Part shown: piece after piece, positions 26,487 to 34,536 of the stretch
Position numbering within the stretch: position 1 is the first letter of the stretch
Layout: every line of letters begins with the position of its first letter
Source: Armatimonadota bacterium
GTDB taxonomy: Bacteria; Sysuimicrobiota; Sysuimicrobiia; Sysuimicrobiales; Kaftiobacteriaceae
Direction of reading: 5' to 3'
Assembly: GCA_031459765.1 (NCBI GenBank)
Contig: JAVKHY010000006.1
Coordinates: 62,001 to 126,000, forward strand
DNA: 64,000 nucleotides
Notes under the pieces: generated by a model
Databases searched by the model: none
Told to the model about the DNA's origin: nothing
The model's input: the letters and a program-made list of their open reading frames with translations, nothing else
Position numbers and translations under genes: made by a program

Positions 26487-26837
26487 ATGGCCGAACTCGC
26501 CGGACAGCGGTGCGTGCCCTGCCGGGGCGGCGACCCCCCGATGACGGCGGAGGAAATTGCGCAGATGCAGCCCCAGGTGCCCGACTGGCAGGTCGTCGCG
26601 CCGGAGGGCATCCCCCGCCTGCAGCGCACGTTCACCTTCAAGGACTTCGCCCAGGCGCTGGAGTTCACCAACCGCGTCGGGCGGATCGCCGAAGAGGAGG
26701 GCCACCACCCGGCCATCCTCACGGAGTGGGGTCGGGTCACCGTCTCCTGGTGGACGCACAAAATCCGGGGCCTGCACCGCAACGACTTCATCATGGCGGC
26801 GAAGACCGATCGGCTGTACGCGGCCGCCCGCGCCTGA
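26487..26837 (+). CDS. Pterin-4a-carbinolamine dehydratase
   Basis: 116 residues. The N-terminal CVPCRGGDPPMT extension and the catalytic EEEGHHPAI ... VSWWTHKIRGLHRNDF pattern identify the family. The enzyme recycles the pterin cofactor of aromatic amino-acid hydroxylases; many bacteria without such hydroxylases also keep it. ATG at 26487 has GGGAGGG upstream; an in-frame ATG at 26442 is less likely. No phenylalanine hydroxylase is in the window. Confidence 0.9.
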   Translation: MAELAGQRCVPCRGGDPPMTAEEIAQMQPQVPDWQVVAPEGIPRLQRTFTFKDFAQALEFTNRVGRIAEEEGHHPAILTEWGRVTVSWWTHKIRGLHRNDFIMAAKTDRLYAAARA

Positions 26838-26866
26838 TCAGCTACCCGCCGACCGGGACCAGACCG

Positions 26867-27622
26867 CTAGCGCAGGGACTGCCCGATCAGGCTGACCCCG
26901 GTCACGAGCACCAGGAGCAGTACGAGGCGCCGGAAGAGCTCCGCCGGCAGCCAGTCCTGGATCCACAGCCCGATCCGCGTGCCGAGCAGGGCCGGAAGGC
27001 AGGCCAGCAGCGCGTAGAGGGCGACGGTCGGCGTGTAGAGCCCCAGACGGTAGTAGCTCACGGCCTGCGTCAGGCCGCCGAGCATGAACGAGGCGGTCAA
27101 CCAGAAGACGAAGACCCGCTTGTCCACCCGCAGCGTGTGGATGTAGGCGGCGATCGGCGGGGCGAAGATCCCGGTCACACCCCCGACCAGCCCGGCGAAC
27201 AACCCCACCGCGGTCCCCGCATACGGCTGGAGCTCCCGCGGGACGGAGGGCACCAGGTCCCAGAACGAAAGGCCTGCGAACACCACCGCGGTGGCTCCGA
27301 CCACGGCCGTGAGGAGCTCAGGGTCGAGTCGCCCGAGGAACGGCGCGCTGGCCAGGGTGCCCACAACGACGGCCAGCAGCATGCCTCCGAACCGTCGGAA
27401 GTCCCCGGAGGTCCCGCCGCCGCGCAGGAGGATGGTGAAGTTCGTGACCACCACGGGGATGGCGATGAGCAGCACGGCGTTGCGGGGGCCGACGAGCAGC
27501 GTGGCCAGCGGGACCGCGATGAGGGGAAAGCCGAACCCCAGGGCCGCCTTCACCGCGGTGGCGAGGACGATGACCAGCAGGACGAAAGCGAACGGAGCAT
27601 TCAGGGCGAGGGCGTCGTCCAT
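26867..27622 (-). CDS. TauE/SafE family membrane transporter
   Basis: 251 residues with about eight transmembrane helices and the internally repeated pattern VKAALGFGFPLIAVPLATLL and GLVGGVTGIFAPPIAAY that marks the family. Relatives export sulfite, sulfoacetate or other organosulfur anions. ATG at 27622 (MDDALALNAPF) is chosen; the extension runs through the divergent promoter region. It is transcribed alone, divergently from the creatininase cluster. Substrate unknown. Confidence 0.85.
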   Translation of the reverse strand: MDDALALNAPFAFVLLVIVLATAVKAALGFGFPLIAVPLATLLVGPRNAVLLIAIPVVVTNFTILLRGGGTSGDFRRFGGMLLAVVVGTLASAPFLGRLDPELLTAVVGATAVVFAGLSFWDLVPSVPRELQPYAGTAVGLFAGLVGGVTGIFAPPIAAYIHTLRVDKRVFVFWLTASFMLGGLTQAVSYYRLGLYTPTVALYALLACLPALLGTRIGLWIQDWLPAELFRRLVLLLVLVTGVSLIGQSLR

Positions 27623-27659
27623 CCCGGCAACACAACTTCTCCGCCTGGCAGGGGAAGCC

Positions 27660-27688
27660 TTCGCCGTATGGAAACCCTTTTCCATAAT
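27660..27688 (+). promoter_or_regulatory. Promoter with IclR-like palindromic operator
   Basis: TATGGAAA-CCCT-TTTCCATA (27667-27686) is a perfect 8-bp inverted repeat with 4-bp spacer, close to the E. coli IclR consensus of TGGAAA and TTTCCA arms. It overlaps a candidate -10, CATAAT (27683-27688), 17 bp from a weak -35 TTCGCC (27660-27665). A bound protein would block the promoter of the creatininase-led cluster. Confidence 0.55.
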
Positions 27689-27709
27689 TCCCTGAGGGGA
27701 GCGCTGCCA

Positions 27710-28621
27710 GTGAACAAGGCCTATGAATCCTTCTACCTGCACGACGTGCCCGCCGCGGGCCGCAAGCGCAACCTCCTCGCCCTCTCCTATGCGGAGGTGG
27801 CGGAGCGGTTGCGCGAACCGGGCCAGGACATCATCCTGGTGCCGATCGGCAGCACGGAGAAGCATGGAGCCCACATCCCGCTGGGGACCGACAGCTACAT
27901 CACGATGACCGCGGTCGTTCAGGCCAGCGAGCTCGCCGACTGCCTGTACACGCCCCTGATGCCTTTCGGCTACTCCCCCCACCACATGGGACGCCTGCAG
28001 GAGGGCGCGGGGACGATCACGCTGCGTGCCGAGACCTACCGGCGGATCCTGCACGACGTGGCCCGCAGCCTCATCTTCCACGGCTTCAGCCGGATCATCT
28101 TTGTCAGCCACCACGGCTCAAACACGAAGCCCATCGACGAGGTCCTGCGCGCGCTGCGATACCGCACCGGCGCCTTCCTGGCCTTCTACAAGACGCCCAC
28201 CGAGCGCGAGATGAACGTCCTGCGGGGGGTCATCGAGAATCCGCCCGAGGAGACGCCGGGCTGGCACAGCAGCGAACTGGAAACCTCGTGCCTCATGGCC
28301 GTGCACGCCGGCCTGGTGAACATGAAGGTCGCCGTCCAGGATCGGGCCCACGCGCCGCGCTGGATGGGCCCGAAGTTCTCGAAGACGGACGGCACGGGGA
28401 CCGTGGTGTTCCAGGAGTCGGAGAACATCTGGGTCCCGATGGAGCACCACGAGTACTCGGACACCGCGGTCATCGGCAATCCCTTCCGTTCGAACCCGGA
28501 GAAGGGCGAGGAGATCTTCCGCCGCATGGCCCGGCACCTTGCCGACTTTGTGCTGGAAGCGCGCACCTTCCCCGTGGAGATCGTGCAGCGCGATTATCCG
28601 GAGCGGGCCTGGAGCGAGTAG
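27710..28621 (+). CDS. Creatininase family protein
   Basis: 303 residues. The metal-site motifs are VPIGSTEKHGAHIPLGTD, then IIFVSHHGSN and HSSELETSCLMAV, matching the creatininase/formamide hydrolase family. Members hydrolyse cyclic or linear amides, or form mycofactocin and FAPy products. GTG at 27710 is preferred because GAGGGGAG lies upstream and the operator lies before it; an ATG at 27668 would place the operator inside the gene. First gene of a cotranscribed run of eight. Confidence 0.88.
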   Translation: MNKAYESFYLHDVPAAGRKRNLLALSYAEVAERLREPGQDIILVPIGSTEKHGAHIPLGTDSYITMTAVVQASELADCLYTPLMPFGYSPHHMGRLQEGAGTITLRAETYRRILHDVARSLIFHGFSRIIFVSHHGSNTKPIDEVLRALRYRTGAFLAFYKTPTEREMNVLRGVIENPPEETPGWHSSELETSCLMAVHAGLVNMKVAVQDRAHAPRWMGPKFSKTDGTGTVVFQESENIWVPMEHHEYSDTAVIGNPFRSNPEKGEEIFRRMARHLADFVLEARTFPVEIVQRDYPERAWSE

Positions 28622-28628
28622 CGCCGTC

Positions 28629-29237
28629 ATGGGCGCCTCCGATCTCACCGTGGACGAACTCCGGGCGGAGCTGGTCCGCGTGGCCCACCGCGCCTTCGAC
28701 CTCGGCCTGACCCTGGGCATCAGCGGCAACCTCAGCGTGCGGGTCCCGGACAGCGACAGGATCGTGATCAAGGCCACCGGGGTGTCCATGGGCGACATGA
28801 CCGTGGAGGACACGCTGCTGCTGGACCTCGCCGGGCGGGTCCTCGAAGCGAGCCCGCGTCGGCCGTCCAAGGAACGCTTCTTCCATCTCGCCATCTACCG
28901 CGCGCGACCCGACGTGGGCGCCGTCTCCCATCTGCATCCTCCCCACGTCCTGGCCTTCGCGGCGCTCCACCGGCTCCCGCCGCTGCTCACGGGCGCCTCC
29001 CGGACGTTCCTGGGAGGCAAACTCGCGCTGGTCCGGCCTGCCCCCTCAGGCTCACAGGAACTGGCGGACCTCGTCGGGCAGGCCTTCAGCAACCCGGCCA
29101 TCGTCGCCGCGATCCTGGCCGAGCACGGCAGCGTCACCGTGGGCCCGGACCTGCGTCAGGCGTTCTACCTCAGTCAGTATCTGGAAGACGCGGCGCGGAC
29201 CGCCCTGCTCGTCGATCGGCTTCGGCAGATGGGGTGA
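28629..29237 (+). CDS. Class II aldolase/adducin family protein
   Basis: 202 residues. ISGNLSVRVPDSD, the acid-site region RRPSKERFFHLAIYRARPD, the zinc ligands SHLHPPH, and LAEHGSVTVG are in family order. Enzymes of this type split or epimerise phosphorylated or free ketoses through a zinc-bound enolate. It starts 7 bp after the creatininase stop, and the next gene follows within 4 bp. Confidence 0.88.
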   Translation: MGASDLTVDELRAELVRVAHRAFDLGLTLGISGNLSVRVPDSDRIVIKATGVSMGDMTVEDTLLLDLAGRVLEASPRRPSKERFFHLAIYRARPDVGAVSHLHPPHVLAFAALHRLPPLLTGASRTFLGGKLALVRPAPSGSQELADLVGQAFSNPAIVAAILAEHGSVTVGPDLRQAFYLSQYLEDAARTALLVDRLRQMG

Positions 29238-29240
29238 ATC

Positions 29241-30416
29241 GTGGGCGGCGCGGCACAGACTCCGCGGGTGGTGGCCATCGTCGCGACGCTGGACACCAAG
29301 GAGCCGGAAGCCACCTTCCTCGCGGAGGCGGTCGCCGCCCGAGGCTATGAGCCCCGTCTCCTCGATGTCAGCATCAGGGGATCGCGCGCCAGCATGCGCC
29401 GGGACGAGGCGATGGCCGCCGGTGGAGCGGAGGCCGCCCGGATCCTCGACGGACTCTACCGGCAGCGCGCCCTGGCCGGGGTGCTCGGGATCGGCGGCAA
29501 CCAGGGCACGGCCGCCGCGGCCATTGCCATGCGCGACCTGCCGATCGGCGTTCCCAAGGTCCTCGTCTCCACGATCGTCTCCGGGAACCTCCGTCCCTAT
29601 ATCGGGGCGAGCGACATCGTCATGATCCCGGCGGTCGGTGACCTCCTCGGCGGCACGAACCGGCTGACGCGCGCCGTGCTCGCCCAGGCGGCCGCGATCA
29701 TGGCGGCGATGATCGACTCGCGGGCCGCCGGCACCGTCTCCACCGCGACGCCGGCGGTGGCGCTGACCGCCCTGGGGAATGTGGAACCGGCGGCGCGCCG
29801 CATCATCCAGGCCCTGGGCCAATCCGGCCTCGAGGTCATCCCCTTCCACGCTTCGGGGGCGGGCGGCACGGCGATGGAGGCCCTGATGGAGACCGGGATG
29901 TTTGCCGCCGTGGCGGATCTGGCCACCCACGAACTGCTCGGCGAGGTCGTGGGAGACGACATCTATGCCCCGGTGCGGCCCGGGCGGCTAACCGTGGCCG
30001 GCCGCCTCGGGATCCCTCAGGTCGTCGCGCCCGGAGGCCTCGATTTCCTCGTGTTCGGCCCGCCGGACAGCGTGCCGCCGGCCTACCGCGGGCGGGCGAC
30101 CCACCGGCACAACCCGTACAACACAAACATCCGCGCCTCCGCGGACGAGCTGCGCCGCGCCGGCGAGACGATGGCCAGGCGCCTGCGGGAGGCGCGCGGG
30201 CCGGTGGCCTTCATCGATCCCCTGGAGGGATGGTCCCAGGTCGGGCGCCGCGGCGGCCCGTTGTGGGATGCGTCGGCCAACGAAGCTTTTCGGATCGCCC
30301 TGCGCGAGGGGCTCCGCGACGCCCCCGTGCAGTACATCGCGATGGAAGCGGCGATCAATGACCCGCCGGTCGCCGATCAGGTGGTGCAGCTGTTGCGGCA
30401 GTGGCTGGGGAGGTGA
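29241..30416 (+). CDS. UPF0261 / Tm-1-like ATP-binding domain protein
   Basis: 391 residues matching the UPF0261 (Tm-1 N-terminal) family: VAIVATLDTKEPEATFLAE at the N-terminus, GVLGIGGNQGTAAAA, VSTIVSGNLRPYIGASD, and in the C-terminal half NVEPAARRIIQALGQSG and HASGAGGTAMEALMETG. In plants Tm-1 is a virus resistance protein that binds ATP; the bacterial role is unknown. The second, TIM-barrel domain that often follows is absent here. Its place within an enzyme cluster suggests a metabolic role. Confidence 0.86.
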   Translation: MGGAAQTPRVVAIVATLDTKEPEATFLAEAVAARGYEPRLLDVSIRGSRASMRRDEAMAAGGAEAARILDGLYRQRALAGVLGIGGNQGTAAAAIAMRDLPIGVPKVLVSTIVSGNLRPYIGASDIVMIPAVGDLLGGTNRLTRAVLAQAAAIMAAMIDSRAAGTVSTATPAVALTALGNVEPAARRIIQALGQSGLEVIPFHASGAGGTAMEALMETGMFAAVADLATHELLGEVVGDDIYAPVRPGRLTVAGRLGIPQVVAPGGLDFLVFGPPDSVPPAYRGRATHRHNPYNTNIRASADELRRAGETMARRLREARGPVAFIDPLEGWSQVGRRGGPLWDASANEAFRIALREGLRDAPVQYIAMEAAINDPPVADQVVQLLRQWLGR

Positions 30417-30420
30417 TCCC

Positions 30421-31524
30421 ATGCTGGTGAGAGAGACGCCCCGCAATATTCCTGCACAGATGCGGGCCTGGGCGTTGTTCGGGCCGGGGGACCTGCGGCC
30501 CGTGGTCAAACCGGTGCCGGCGCCCGGGCCGGCCGAGGTCCTGATCAAGGTGGAGGCGGTGGCGATCTGCGGCACGGACATCGAGATCTACCGGAAAGGA
30601 CTGCCGGCGATGATCGAGGGGCAGCTGCCGTTCAACGGCAGCCACGTCATCGGCCACGAGTACGTCGGCACCGTTGCCCAGCTCGGCCCGGGGGTCGACG
30701 AGTTTGCGGTCGGAGATCGGGTGATCGTGGAGGTCCATGCCGGCTGCGGCCGGTGCGAGCGCTGCCGCCACGGGATGTATACGTCCTGCCTGAACTACTC
30801 GTACCGGGCCAAGGGCCATCGCGCCAACGGCTTCACCACCGACGGAGCGTTCGCCGAGTACGCGGTGAATCACATCAACACCGTCTTCCCCCTGCCTGCG
30901 CACATCCCGTTCGATGAGGCGACCCTGGCCGTCACCGCGGGGACGTCGATCTACGGGCTCGACGTGTTGGGGGGCCTCATCGCCGGGGAGTCCCTGCTGG
31001 TCATCGGGCCGGGGCCGATCGGCCTGATGACCGTCGCCTGCGGCAAGGCGCTGGGCGCGGAGGTTATCTTGGCCGGTACCCGCGAGAGCCGGCTCCGGCT
31101 CGGCCGGGACCTCGGGGCCGACCACGTGATCAACGTGCGCGAGCGCCCGCTGGTGGAGACGGTCAAGGCGCTCACGCCCCGCGGGCTGGGGGTCGACCTC
31201 GTCATGGAGTGCTCGGGATCGCCCGAGGCGGTCAATCAGGCCCTGTACTGCACCAAGCGGGGAGGGCGGATCTGCCTCGCCGCGTATGCCAGCGATCCGG
31301 TGCAGCTCGACGCCGCCTACATGGTGCGCAACAACATCTACATGTACGGGATCCGCGGGGAGGGAAACAGCGCGACGAAACGGGGGCTGGCCCTGATGGC
31401 GCAGGGGAAGATCTCCGGCCGGCCGTTCATCACCCATCGCTTCACCCTGGACGAGTTGCCCAGGGCGCTTGAAACGTTCGAGAAGCGCATCGAGGAGGCG
31501 ATCAAAGTCGTGGTCACGCCGTAG
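30421..31524 (+). CDS. Zinc-dependent alcohol (polyol) dehydrogenase
   Basis: 367-residue medium-chain dehydrogenase. Catalytic zinc site: AICGTDIEIY, GHEYVGTV; structural zinc cysteines: CGRCERCRHGMYTSC. NAD-binding loop: LLVIGPGPIGLMTV. Closest in pattern to sorbitol, threonine and butanediol dehydrogenases. GGGGAGGTGA precedes the ATG at 30421. It probably oxidises a hydroxyl of the cluster's substrate. Confidence 0.9.
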   Translation: MLVRETPRNIPAQMRAWALFGPGDLRPVVKPVPAPGPAEVLIKVEAVAICGTDIEIYRKGLPAMIEGQLPFNGSHVIGHEYVGTVAQLGPGVDEFAVGDRVIVEVHAGCGRCERCRHGMYTSCLNYSYRAKGHRANGFTTDGAFAEYAVNHINTVFPLPAHIPFDEATLAVTAGTSIYGLDVLGGLIAGESLLVIGPGPIGLMTVACGKALGAEVILAGTRESRLRLGRDLGADHVINVRERPLVETVKALTPRGLGVDLVMECSGSPEAVNQALYCTKRGGRICLAAYASDPVQLDAAYMVRNNIYMYGIRGEGNSATKRGLALMAQGKISGRPFITHRFTLDELPRALETFEKRIEEAIKVVVTP

Positions 31525-31556
31525 ACCGCAGGCGCGGCCCGAAGGGGGAGAGCGTC

Positions 31557-32471
31557 ATGGACGCACCGATGAAGAAGTACATGCGGCCCGGCATCGTCAG
31601 CTTCAAGGCGTTCCCGCTGGAGCAGGGCACCGGGCCGATCCTCGAGAGCCTGTCGAAGATCTGCGAGGACGATTTCTTCAGCGCGGTCGAGGTCGGCTGG
31701 ATCAAGGATCCGCTGGTGCGGGATGAGGCCCGACGGATCCTGGAGCAAAGCCATGTCGAGGTCTGCTATGGCGCACAGCCGGCGATGTTCAGCCAGAAGC
31801 TGAACATCAACGCCCTGGACCCCGAGGCCCGCCGGCGGGCGGTGAACCAGATGAAGAACTGCATCCGCGAGGCCGCGCACCTCGGTGCGCGGTGGGTGCG
31901 GGTCTTCTCCGGCAAGGATCCCGGGCCGCAGCGCAGGGAGGAGGCGAAGAAGATCCTGGTCGACTCCCTCCTGGAGATCTGCGAGTTTGCCCAGGGGCAG
32001 AACAACCCGGGCCTCACCCTGAAGATCTTCGACCGGGCGATCGACAAGGAGTTCCTGGTCGGCCCCTACCAGGACGCCCTCGACGTCGTGCGGGCCGTGC
32101 GCCAATCCTTCCCGACGTTCGGCCTCCTGGTGGATCTCTCGCACTTCTCGCTCCTGGAGGAAGACCCTGCGGTGGTCATTCCCGCGCTGCGGCCCTACCT
32201 GGTGCATGTGCACATCGGCAACGCCTATCTCCGGGACCGGCGGCACGTCGCCTATGGCGACCTGCAGCCGCGGTTTGGCTTTCCGGACAGCGAGGTCACC
32301 GTCGACGACGTGCGCGCGTTCTTCCGGCTGCTGCTCGATCAGGGGTTCTTCAACCCCGTGGACCGCCCGGTGTGCAGCGCCGAGGTCCGGCCGCTGGTGG
32401 CCGGGGAGCGCTCGGAGCTGATCATCGCCGGCACCAAGCGGGTGATGGCAGAGGCATGGGCCCTGGCCTGA
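31557..32471 (+). CDS. Sugar isomerase/epimerase, TIM barrel (xylose isomerase-like)
   Basis: 304 residues. The barrel core of the AP-endonuclease-2 superfamily is seen as SAVEVGWIKD, LGARWVRVFSGKDPG, LTLKIFDRAI, GLLVDLSHFSLL with metal-binding Asp/His and VHVHIGNAYLRD, and a late glutamate in VCSAEVRPL. Such enzymes isomerise keto- and aldo-sugars or sugar acids. It starts 32 bp after the dehydrogenase stop, with AAGGGGGAG upstream. Substrate unknown. Confidence 0.85.
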   Translation: MDAPMKKYMRPGIVSFKAFPLEQGTGPILESLSKICEDDFFSAVEVGWIKDPLVRDEARRILEQSHVEVCYGAQPAMFSQKLNINALDPEARRRAVNQMKNCIREAAHLGARWVRVFSGKDPGPQRREEAKKILVDSLLEICEFAQGQNNPGLTLKIFDRAIDKEFLVGPYQDALDVVRAVRQSFPTFGLLVDLSHFSLLEEDPAVVIPALRPYLVHVHIGNAYLRDRRHVAYGDLQPRFGFPDSEVTVDDVRAFFRLLLDQGFFNPVDRPVCSAEVRPLVAGERSELIIAGTKRVMAEAWALA

Positions 32472-33523
32472 CGGCCCCTCCCACGCACCGTCGCCGTCGC
32501 CGGGCGTCCGCGCGGCGCCGGATCGTGACGATCCTCGACGTGGCCCGCCACGCCGGGGTCTCGCCGGCGACCGTGTCGCGCGTGTTGAACCAGAGCAGCC
32601 ATCCGGTGAGCGCCGGGGGTCGGCGGCGGGTGCTGGCGGCGGCGCGGAAGCTCGCCTACATCCCGAACCTCCTGGCCAGGAGCCTGCTGACCCAGCAGAC
32701 CGCCGCGCTGGGCGTCCTCATTCCGGACGTCTCGAATCCCTACTACGCGGCGGCCCTGCGCGGGATCGAGGACGCCGTGGAGCCGACCGGGCGGACCGTC
32801 ATCCTCTGCAATACCGATCGCGACCCGGAGAAGCAGCGCCGATACCTGCGCGCCTTGATGGAGCGCCGTGTGGACGGCCTGATCATCGTCGGCGGATCCT
32901 TCGGCCGCGAGGAGTCGGAGATCATCGGCGGCGATCTCCCGGTGGTCATGATCGGCCGGCACCGGGTCCGGTTCCCCTCGGTCCGTATCGACAACGAGGA
33001 GGCCGCCGCGCTGGCCGCCGGGCATCTGATTGCCCTCGGGCACCGGCGCATCGTCCACCTGGCCGGACCGGCCGCCTCGCTGACCGCCGCCGACCGGCGC
33101 CGGGGCTACTGCCGGGCGTTGGAGGGCGCGGGCATCCCGGTGGACCCCGGGCTGATCATCGAAGTGGGCTTCACCCCGCGGCAGGTGGGGGCCGCCGTGG
33201 GCGCGGCGTTTCAGGCCCCCCGCCGGCCCACGGCGATCCTGGCCGCCAACGACCAGGTGGCGATCGGGGCGATCAGAGCCCTGCATGAAGTGGGGCTGCG
33301 CGTGCCCGACGATGTGTCGGTCGTGGGCTTCGACGACACGCCCCTCGCGTCGTACACCATCCCCGCGTTGACGACCGTGGCGGTGCCCAGCCGTGACCTC
33401 GGGTACCGGGCGGCGGCCCTGCTGGCGGCCGCTCTGGAAGGCCGCCGCACCGCCTCCGTCGTCCTGCCGTGCGAACTGCGAATTCGGGAATCGACAGCAC
33501 CACTCAAATCGAGGAGGGGGTAG
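32456..33523 (+). CDS. LacI family transcriptional regulator
   Basis: 355 residues from ATG 32456, or 332 from GTG 32525. Helix-turn-helix: TILDVARHAGVSPATVSRVL, hinge RRRVLAAARKLAYIPN, then a periplasmic-binding-protein-like domain starting LGVLIPDVSNPYYAA. An arginine-rich leader (MGPGLTAPPTHRRRRR) is included if the first start is right. The start overlaps the isomerase gene by 16 bp, so it is inside the cluster it probably regulates; its own operator was not found. Confidence 0.9.
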   Translation: MGPGLTAPPTHRRRRRASARRRIVTILDVARHAGVSPATVSRVLNQSSHPVSAGGRRRVLAAARKLAYIPNLLARSLLTQQTAALGVLIPDVSNPYYAAALRGIEDAVEPTGRTVILCNTDRDPEKQRRYLRALMERRVDGLIIVGGSFGREESEIIGGDLPVVMIGRHRVRFPSVRIDNEEAAALAAGHLIALGHRRIVHLAGPAASLTAADRRRGYCRALEGAGIPVDPGLIIEVGFTPRQVGAAVGAAFQAPRRPTAILAANDQVAIGAIRALHEVGLRVPDDVSVVGFDDTPLASYTIPALTTVAVPSRDLGYRAAALLAAALEGRRTASVVLPCELRIRESTAPLKSRRG

Positions 33524-33525
33524 CC

Positions 33526-34515
33526 GTGCGCAGCGGTGCTCTGCGGTGGATGTTGGCGTGCACAGTGGTGGCCATGCTGGGCGTCTGGGCGGCGGGCATG
33601 GCCCAGGCCCAGGTCCGGGTGACGATCCTGGGAGGGATCGTCGGCGGCGGTCCGTATCTCCAGGCGGCCGGATTGGGCCAGATCATGTCGGAGCACATGA
33701 GCACGGTGGTCCAGGGAACCGTGCAGGCGACCCCGGGGCTGGGGGCCAACGCCCTGCGCCTGGCCAGCGGGCTGGGCGACATTGCCGTGATCGTCAGCAC
33801 CGACGGATTTCAGGTGCTCAAGCGTCAGGGTCCGTACGCCGAGGCCAAGAAGTTCCCGCTGCAGATGTACCCGACCGTGCCCGCCCAGTACGTGCACTTC
33901 ATCGTGAAGCAGAGTTCGGGGATCACAAAGTTCGCGGATCTCAACGGCAAGCGCATCAACGTCCTGACCCGCGGGTCCCTGGCCGATCAGCTCGGGACGC
34001 GGCTGCTCGAGGTGCTGCGGGTGCGGCCCAGCCGTGTCTACCACTACCCCCACGGTGAGGCGGCCAGTGCGCTGCAAAACGACGAGGTGGACGCGGTCGT
34101 CGCCGGCGGCATCGCCCCGGCCTACAACGAGGTCTCGCTGAAGCACCCGGTCCGCGTCCTGTCCTTCACCGATGAGGAGGTGGCCCTGCTCAAGGAGCGC
34201 CTCCCGCAGATCCCGGTGACCGAGGCCGACTTCTCGTCGTCCTATCGGGGCGCGGGGAAGGCCCGGGTCATGGCCCCCTGGGCGGTGATGGCCGCGCGAC
34301 ACGACCTGGACAGCACCCTCGTCTACCAGATCACGAAGACCGTCTACGCCAACTTTGCCACGGTGGTGAAGATCTACAAGGAAGCCGAGAGCATGACCCT
34401 CCGCACGGTGCTGCAGACCCTGTATCCGCTGCATCCCGGGGCGTTGCGCTACTACCGCGAGGCGGGGCTGCGGATCCCGCCCGAGATGCTGCCGCCGGCG
34501 GACCTGCCCAAGTAG
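33526..34515 (+). CDS. TAXI family TRAP transporter solute-binding protein
   Basis: 329 residues with a signal peptide (residues 1-29, VRSGALRWMLACTVVAMLG) and the TAXI-type body VTILGGIVGGGPYLQAAGLG and LNGKRINVLTRGSLAD. TAXI proteins feed the fused TRAP permease and are known for 2-oxoacids and dicarboxylates. GTG at 33526 is preceded by GAGGAGGGGG and comes 2 bp after the LacI stop. Confidence 0.87.
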   Translation: MRSGALRWMLACTVVAMLGVWAAGMAQAQVRVTILGGIVGGGPYLQAAGLGQIMSEHMSTVVQGTVQATPGLGANALRLASGLGDIAVIVSTDGFQVLKRQGPYAEAKKFPLQMYPTVPAQYVHFIVKQSSGITKFADLNGKRINVLTRGSLADQLGTRLLEVLRVRPSRVYHYPHGEAASALQNDEVDAVVAGGIAPAYNEVSLKHPVRVLSFTDEEVALLKERLPQIPVTEADFSSSYRGAGKARVMAPWAVMAARHDLDSTLVYQITKTVYANFATVVKIYKEAESMTLRTVLQTLYPLHPGALRYYREAGLRIPPEMLPPADLPK

Positions 34516-34536
34516 GCGGCGGTCAGAGGCCGGGCG

